Assembly: GCF_964340395.1 (NCBI RefSeq)
Contig: NC_135559.1
Coordinates: forward strand, 9,270,259-9,334,258
DNA: 64,000 nt
Direction: 5' to 3'
From: Glandiceps talaboti
Lineage: Eukaryota; Hemichordata; Enteropneusta; Spengelidae
Position 1 is the first letter of the stretch. Every line of letters begins with the position of its first letter. Both the position numbers and the translations under genes were made by a program. The notes below the pieces were generated by a model, which saw only the letters and a list, made by a program, of their open reading frames with translations, was not told the DNA's origin and did not search any database. Positions 58,556 through 64,000 of the stretch are shown here, piece after piece.

Positions 58556-58882
58556 TGTATATTATTCCCCAATATTTTTCTTCATTCAGCCAAGTGACCT
58601 AAGGGGCCTTGTCACTAGCAGTTACTCAATGAGTAAATGACAAACCCTTTGGTCACAAGTATTTGCTGACTGAATTAAGAAAAATATTACGGGAATAATA
58701 CCTAATTTTAATTATACTCCGTTCAGCACAATTTCTGAAAACTGAGGATAAATAAGGGTGATTGGACTCTTTTGCACACTGCAGAACCAATGACAGGCTG
58801 TCATGATAATATACATGTAGAACAACAAGGTATAAAATCCACATTTTCTGTTCACAGACAATAACATGGCTTGTGTGGGGTA
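58556..58882 (-). mobile_element. F1 element, complete
   Basis: Foldback part 58558-58703: TATTATTCCCCAATATTTTTC, TTCATTCAGCCAAGTGACCT, AAGGGGCCTTGTCACT on the left, and the complement ending AAAATATTACGGGAATAATA on the right. The flank 58705-58880 reads, on the minus strand, ACAAGCCATGTTATTGTCTG, TGAACAGAAAATGTGGATTT and TTGTTGTTCTACATGTATAT, as at 44.55 kb. Confidence 0.8.
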
Positions 58883-59124
58883 TAATATATTTTACAGTCT
58901 ATACTATAGCCTTTGTATTCCAGATGTCATTGATAATTCTCATCATCACCTGTCGTCAAGGCCAGTCTCCACGAGACAATTTGTTTTTCTCCAAACCATT
59001 CATAACGTTTCATGAGTGGTACAGTACATGGAATTATAATGTGTTTTCAAATCCATAGACATCCCATTAGTGATGATAACTTGTCAAGGTTACTACTATT
59101 TGGAAAACAACCAATTATTTTCTC

Positions 59125-59487
59125 AACACAGTTCATGAAGTGAGAATCCCTGTGACATGCAAGTGTGGTGTGTTAATAGGGTATTTGCATGAGTGCTTGC
59201 AGTGTTCTCTGTGTTTCTATTTTCACAAGTGTGGCGAGTGGCAGTGCAGTAGAAAACACTGCAAACATGAATACAAATATCCCCTAAGTACCCACACTGA
59301 CACTTGAGTGACATGCCAGGGTTTTGATAAGTTTCCGTACAAATCATAGCATGCTTTTGTGTATACATAGGAAATGGTTGCAACATCATTTGCATATCAT
59401 TTGCATATAGATGTATTATAATAATAATAATGTTGTTGGTGTTGCACTGCACTGCAAATACCACTTACGTGTGCACTGTTGCAATTA
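59125..59487 (+). mobile_element. F4 repeat
   Basis: ACATGCAAGTGTGGTGTGTT, ATGAGTGCTTGCAGTGTTCT, GCAGTAGAAAACACTGCAAA, AAGTACCCACACTGACACTT. Two perfect octamers ATTTGCAT at 59388-59395 and 59399-59406. An ATA run follows the second octamer. Inserted in the array described at 57.06 kb. Confidence 0.85.
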
Positions 59488-59997
59488 ATCACAGATCAAA
59501 TGTATAAATTGTATACGATACAATATATTTAAGATCCATTACCTCAAAAGCCATGATGATAACTCTTATTATTTGTCCAGGTTAGTTTTGAGCAACCAAT
59601 TTGTTTTCTAATAAGCAACTCTTGACTATAGCATTAAGGTGGAGTGTTTTTACATCAGTTCTGAGCATTACTGTACAGTTGTTATTCTAATGCATGTATA
59701 TGTCTGTCAAGGTCGTTTTCTGAGCAACAAAGTGATGTTCTCAGTAGAGTACAACTCATGGCATGTATGTACCTAGATACATCTACTTTCAGTTCCAAGG
59801 CTTTTGTATCAGATATTTAATATAACTCTCATTTCCTGTCCTGGTCACTTCTTCAGGCACCTTGCCAATTTAGATAATTGTGGCGATACAATTAGAAGAA
59901 TTAGCACAAGTGTTGGCATGGTGATAATATTAAATTCAGAACAGATTTGTGTCCTTCCAAGGGCAAAAGCCTTGGCTTGGCTTGGTGTAGAGAACTA

Positions 59998-60105
59998 AAT
60001 AACACCAAGACAAGTCTCTGGGCTGGAGAGCTTCTTGAGATAGTAACACCAAGACAAGTCTCTAGACTAGACTTAGTCTAGCTTCTTGAGATATAGTAAC
60101 GACCT
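59998..60105 (+). repeat. Two tandem copies, about 52 bp
   Basis: AACACCAAGACAAGTCTCTG...AGCTTCTTGAGATAGT and AACACCAAGACAAGTCTCTA...AGCTTCTTGAGATATAGT. A CTAGACTAGACTTAGTCTAG palindrome sits in the second. AACACCAAGACAAGTCT also occurs once at 48.69 kb. Confidence 0.9.
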
Positions 60106-60217
60106 ATTTTGACAGAAAATCATTCTTTTGGACGTAACTTGAAAAGCACCGATGGGATCACTTTCATTTGAACAATTTTCCATCTACACATCATACCAAA
60201 TTTGATATCAATCAGTT

Positions 60218-60224
<7 letters not shown>

Positions 60225-60277
<53 letters not shown>

Positions 60278-60508
60278 TCATACATACATACATACATACA
60301 TACATACATACATACACACATTCATACATACACACATACATGTATACATACATACACACAAACATACATACATACATACACACATACATGTACATACATA
60401 CATACATACATACATATGTACATACATACACACACAAATAAATACATACATACATACATACATACATACATACATACATACATACATACATACATACACA
60501 CACACAGA
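60225..60508. repeat. (CA)n/(CATA)n microsatellite
   Basis: CA units to 60274, then CATA/CACA with ATGTA interruptions. Frames up to 142 codons are artefacts. Confidence 0.97.
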
Positions 60509-60744
60509 GACAAAACTTGTCACTTATCGCATGCTGAACCTCAGTTCAGTTGTGCTAAAGAACTCGTACAAAACATATGCAACAAAGTGTAATTAAATTC
60601 ATGACTACTAAATTGGACTATGAATTTGATTGATTTCAGTTATTTTATAGCCAATTTCTGAAAGGACAACTTTACATATTCATACCCGAGGCACATGGTA
60701 AAATGTCAAAATAACATATCATCTCAACATTACCAGAAAGTGTC

Positions 60745-61292
60745 ATTATCGTAAGTTGGATGTTGTAACTAATGAAATTAAAAGCTGCATTCAAAGTATT
60801 TTTTTTGAGAAAAAAGTAGAGATATGCTGATGATAATGTATCATAATTAGGGTGTTGTACATGATGAAATTAAAAGACACCTAAAAAAGTAGGAATGTAC
60901 TGATGATGAGGTATTATAATTAGGACTGTAGGGCTGATGAAATCAAAGGCCACATTCAGAATATTTTCTGTCTAAATCATATAGATATGCTGATGATGAG
61001 GTATTGAAATTAGACATTTTATGTGATGAAATCATATTCAGTATATTTTTTGACAAAAGTACGAATATGCTGATGATGAGGTACATGTATACTACCATAG
61101 TTAGGACGTTGTAGGTGATGAAATTAAAAACTGCATTCAAAGTATTTGTTTACAAAAAATTAGGAATATGCCCGCATTCAAAATATTTGTTTACAAAAAA
61201 GTAGGAATATGCTGATGATGGGGTAGCGTAATTTAGACATTGTAGGTGATGAATTTAAATATTTTTTTGAGGGATATGCCAATGATGATGTA
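60745..61292 (+). repeat. Tandem array, about 95-bp unit, 6 copies
   Basis: TAGGTGATGAAATTAAAAAC, TGCATTCAAAGTATTTGTTT, ACAAAAAGTAGGAATATGCT, GATGATGAGGTATTATAATT, AGGAC repeats near 60760, 60855, 60928, 61018, 61110 and 61230. A short internal duplication (CGCATTCAAAATATTTGTTT) occurs at 61172. Confidence 0.92.
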
Positions 61293-61294
61293 CA

Positions 61295-62045
61295 TAGGGT
61301 AGGTCCAGATACATTTAGATTAAAATATACGATGAAACTGTGTGCAGAAAATTTATGTATTAAGTTTGAATTAATTTCAACCATTCCTTTAGGCAAAACA
61401 ATTATCTACTAACATGTAGACATGTTTTCAGTTTGTCTTTACATTAGCATATATATTTTTACTCATGAAAAACAAAAAATTTCTTGAGGGATTTTTTTTG
61501 CACAATACGTTGCCATGGCAAGTTAGAGATTGTGCAGTAATTTATTTGTAAGAAGTGAGATTGAACAGTTCTTAGATATCTTCAATTCTCGGACTATCAC
61601 TCGAGACTCAGTCCTTGCATTAAGTCTTATTCTAAAACATTTTTGAGACATTGAAAAAAAAAACAATGAAAATGGAGGAGTCCAACTAAAAATTGCAAAA
61701 TTGCACAGTGTTAAATTTCAAATTCGATAAAATAGTCTTGAGAGTTTGTTTGTATGTTTCCTTTTGATTTGGACTGTGATTGACAGTTTAAGCTCATCTG
61801 AAAAAGTACCTACAGCTTTATTGCAGCGAAGCAAATTGCAGATTTCTTAGAAGAGTACCTTGAGTTAATGCTGTCATATAGATATATCATCAATTTTAAT
61901 TAATTCTTGCTGCTTGAAAATTTATCTTCCCTTCTAATGTACAAAATATGAAGATATTATTTTTCAAACCAAAATCGATATGTCCACTTCAATATCTATC
62001 TATATATACACAGTACCTACATTACATGTACTTTTTTTATGTGGT
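61295..62045. other. No gene; upstream of possible promoter
   Basis: AT-rich, no repeat family recognised, apart from a short ATCTATCTATATATA run near 61996. Confidence 0.4.
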
Positions 62046-62049
62046 GCAT

Positions 62050-62100
62050 TCTCATTGGCTTAAAATCAAGTTAAGAACCAATCACCACACATTTTATATC
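62050..62100 (+). promoter_or_regulatory. Possible core promoter: two CCAAT boxes and TATA-like box
   Basis: CTCATTGGCT (62051-62060; complement AGCCAATGAG) and AACCAATCA (62077-62085) are both full matches to the NF-Y consensus RRCCAATSR, in opposite orientations and 24 bp apart. TTTATAT at 62093-62099 sits about 12 bp after the second box. Initiation about 30 bp further would fall near 62123, just ahead of an ATG at 62134. NF-Y sites normally lie further (60-100 bp) from the start, so spacing is tighter than usual. Confidence 0.35.
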
Positions 62101-62133
62101 TTGGTTTTCCAAGTACAACAATATAATGCCAAA

Positions 62134-62165
62134 ATGGCTTGCAGAAAGGATTTCAAGAAAGATAA
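62134..62165 (+). CDS. Possible first coding exon
   Basis: ATG in good context (GCCAAAATGG) opens MACRKDFKKD and two bases of a further codon. It then reaches a perfect splice-donor consensus (GATAA/GTAAGA, GT at 62166). If spliced there it leaves a phase-2 exon. Upstream are CCAAT and TATA-like boxes (62051-62099). Without splicing the frame ends two codons later. No protein family can be named from ten residues. No following exon is recognised before the window ends, the next 1.8 kb being repeats. Confidence 0.35.
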
Positions 62166-62333
62166 GTAAGAAATCCTTAAATGTTTCATTCTTATATCTT
62201 GTAGTTTATCATGTGACACAAAATCATTGTCAGAATAGATTCTATGAAAATGAAAAAAAATAGTTCTTCAATTTTCTGTCTTGTGTATTAAAGGTGTATA
62301 TATTTATATTGCTGGCTATGCATAAAATGTGTA

Positions 62334-62691
62334 TTAAAGTGGCCATATGGGTGAGGATTGGGTATTCATTTTAGATTTTCAATTAAACAATTTTATCACG
62401 GCTTCCTACTTGAAAAACCAATATGAAACAGCATAGACCAATGCCTTGTTTGTAACTCAATAAATTCCAAAATATTGATAAAATGTGTAAAAAGTTTTGT
62501 TATTGTATGCACAACAACAACGATTTTACACAATTTTTCAGCTTTTTGTGACATATTGAGTTACAAACACATACTTGGTCTATGTTGTTCCCCCATTGAA
62601 TGTTCAAGTTAGTAGGAAATCATGATAAAATTGTTTTATAAATTAAAAATCCAAAATAAATACCCAATCCTCACCCATATGACCACTTTAA
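62334..62691. mobile_element. F6 element, almost fully palindromic, TTAA-bounded
   Basis: TTAA at 62334-62337 and 62688-62691 flank a 350-bp body beginning AGTGGCCATATGGGTGAGG and ending CCTCACCCATATGACCACT. The arms are alignable to the centre: ATTTTATCACGGCTTCCTAC, ATAGACCAATGCCTTGTTTG, TAACTCAATAAATTCC against TATTGAGTTACAAACACATA, CTTGGTCTATGTTG, TAGTAGGAAATCATGATAAA. TTAA duplication is characteristic of piggyBac and Kolobok transposons. The AGTGG terminus does not match the usual CCC start of piggyBac ends. Confidence 0.85.
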
Positions 62692-63238
62692 AACTGCACT
62701 AGCTGCAACTGGTACATTTATTTTAAAATGTTTTGTTACATGCAGGTACACTTTACTCTTGATATCGTATACCCAACAATATCGCACCACCTGTGGATAT
62801 ACATATTTTTGTAGCTGTACATGCGATAGATCGAATCAAATTGATTTTTGGGGCCGTACCCAAAAATCAGCACCCTCAACAATGATCACGACTTCAACCT
62901 GTTCCTGTAGTGCTTATAAATAGGCCTTACATAGACATGTACATGTATATTGACTCCTGGTTAATAATATACAGTGTGTAATTAGTGGTATTTTCAGTAG
63001 ATATATGGTTGTCTGATTGGAAAATGATATTCCAATTACAATTAATATTAAAAGTTTTTAACATGGTGACATATTCAAAACCAAGCTTTTGCTCAAGATT
63101 TTAAATTGCCACTAGACTACAGATAATATTGACCACTAATTAACAGATCTCTCATGTCTTTTTAATAAGTACTTGACTGACCAATTTCTAGTGAATATAT
63201 CTTTGGTTATTTGGTGGAAAAAAAACTGCATAAGAACA
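62692..63238 (+). mobile_element. F5 repeat, longest copy
   Basis: Starts AAACTGCACTAGCTGCAACT directly after the F6 element's right TTAA, continues CACCACCTGTGGATATACAT, AAATTGATTTTTGGGGCCGT, ACCCAAAAATCAGCACCCTC and CAAGATTTTAAATTGCCACT to AATTTCTAGTGAATATAT. Confidence 0.8.
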
Positions 63239-63385
63239 ACAGCATGTGTCTAGAACCTCAGGGCAGTACATGTATGTCTATCACTGAAAATAGTCTGGTT
63301 CAGGAGGTGAACAAGTCTTTTTCATATTTTAATGTGTTTTGTGCATACACAATTATTTTCACTAAGTTTTGAAGTAGGAAGCTAA

Positions 63386-63587
63386 CCAATCCTATTAAAA
63401 TCTGATGTGATGAAAGCGGCTAAATGCTTTATTTACCTCTATTTCCATTGTTTTGTGTTGTTTGTTTTTGTTGTGAGTGATCACCGCCTTCCCACTCGGA
63501 ACAAAAACAAACGGCACAAAATGATGGAAATAGAGGTAAATAAAGCATTTAGCTGCTTTCACCACATCAGATTTTAATCAGATTGGA
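63386..63587. mobile_element. F7-type MITE, about 200 bp
   Basis: The left arm ATTAAAATCTGATGTGATGA, AAGCGGCTAAATGCTTTATT, TACCTCTATTTCCAT, TTTGTTTTTGTT is inverted on the right. The centre GTGATCACCGCC separates arms of about 95 bp. Nearly identical 9-mers AAGCTAACC and AGGCTAACC flank it, a possible 8-9 bp target duplication. The outer motif is shared with 30.19 kb; the interior is unrelated. Confidence 0.85.
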
Positions 63588-63652
63588 GGCTAACCTGTAA
63601 TGAAGCAATAGAAAAAGAGTGTTAAAAAGAGTGCAAAACAGGTGTAGCTTAG

Positions 63653-64000
63653 GTGTAGAAAAAAAATTGTGTGGTTCTGATTACACTCAATTTTAAAATA
63701 CAAATGTAGGTTGGGTAGGTAGATTTTTTATTTATTTTATTATATTTTTTTTATGTGTGAGTGTCTAGTTCAGGTTTTCCATTGTTTTCCAAATGATCTC
63801 TGTGTTGTTTATTTCTTCCTGTCAGATGTACAGCCTTTACAGATTGGAAGAATAGTTTTATATATTGTCTTTTTAAGTTGATGTCAGTTTCCGCACCCAC
63901 TATTTCTTGCGAGACTTCATGATTTTCGAGATTTTATTATTTTTCTCAAATACATTTTAAAAAAAGTTTAGGGTCAGCCTGAAAAATTAGGTGGGGTTGG
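63653..64000 (-). mobile_element. F3 element, cut by window end
   Basis: The plus strand begins AAAAAAAATTGTGTGGTTCT, GATTACAC (terminal repeat), then GGTTGGGTAGGTAGATTTTT, AGTGTCTAGTTCAGGTTTTC, TCTGTGTTGTTTATTTCTTC and GTTTAGGGTCAGCCTGAAAA, ATTAGGTGGGGTTGG. This is the complement of the copies at 4.46 and 40.88 kb. Confidence 0.85.

Larger units (their letters stand above)
57060..59875 (+). repeat. Old, scattered tandem array, about 120-bp unit
   Basis: Recurring blocks TCATCTGTGTCTGTCAAGGT, TTCTGAGCAACCAATTTGTT, TTCTCAAAACAACTCTTGAC, TATCATCTGTGTACCTGTAC and CCATAGCCTTTATATCAATG-like recur near 57085, 57810, 57920, 58240, 58385, 58445, 58905, 59045, 59565, 59700 and 59800. Units are 60-80% alike by eye. 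The array is broken by an F1 copy (58556-58880) and an F4 copy (59125-59485). Two adjacent units at 58388-58500 are nearly identical and more recent. Confidence 0.7.

Overview
The window looks like animal nuclear DNA from a repeat-rich, AT-rich genome with no complete gene. It is probably a long intergenic or intronic stretch of a marine invertebrate. The reasons are: no operon-like ORF packing, dense CA/TG, GA, GACA, CATA and CCAT microsatellites, ubiquitous short ACATGTA runs, tRNA-derived SINE heads, a LINE endonuclease scrap and many short inverted-repeat (MITE-like) elements. The style recalls hemichordate, lancelet or mollusc genomes, but the species cannot be fixed from sequence alone. 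Nearly every open reading frame is a shadow of a repeat.

Recurrent dispersed families, recognised by comparing the window with itself (names are mine). F1: foldback element around CCAATATTTTTCTTCATTCA, with a longer non-palindromic flank (1, 8.5, 23.2, 39.0, 44.5, 52.5, 58.6 kb). F2: foldback element with CCACTTCAGGAAA ends (3.2, 20.7 kb). F3: MITE of about 350 bp with AGGCC...TTGTTTGGTT ends (4.5, 5.0, 31.8, 40.9, 46.5, 50.6, 63.7 kb). F4: repeat of about 350 bp carrying two octamer motifs (17.4, 18.8, 24.6, 41.5, 51.3, 59.1 kb). F5: repeat containing a hairpin TTTTGGGTCCGTACCCAAAA (23.7, 50.1, 53.9, 62.7 kb). F6: almost fully palindromic element bounded by TTAA (48.25, 62.3 kb). F7: MITE with ATTAAAATCYGATGT ends (30.2, 63.4 kb). 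F8: element in opposite orientations at 44.1 and 56.3 kb. F9: degenerate arrays of ACCAGGGTTNCCCA units (12.3, 28.9, 32.2, 33.7, 34.4, 49.5 kb). There is also a 2.1-kb hAT-like DNA transposon at 6.06-8.18 kb with a recognisable BED/TTF-type zinc-finger remnant.

Layout. 0-10 kb: F1, a tandem array, F2/F3 copies and the hAT element. 10.3-13 kb: a direct duplication, one copy of which holds a large GA/GACA microsatellite. 13.7-29.9 kb: successive minisatellites, F4 copies, the LINE fragment (minus strand) and a GTACA satellite. 30-42 kb: F7, F3, several arrays, a minus-strand tRNA-SINE, and an 11-unit array of about 110 bp. 44-50 kb: F8, an array interrupted by an F3 element, a plus-strand tRNA-SINE and a possible exon. 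57-60 kb: an old degenerate array later invaded by F1 and F4. 62.05-62.17 kb: the best gene-like signal, with two NF-Y-type CCAAT boxes, a TATA-like box, an ATG in good context and a consensus splice donor, all on the plus strand.

Gene content that can be argued for is limited to that possible first exon, two possible internal exons (35.33 and 48.00 kb, both plus strand) and transposon remnants. None is proven.
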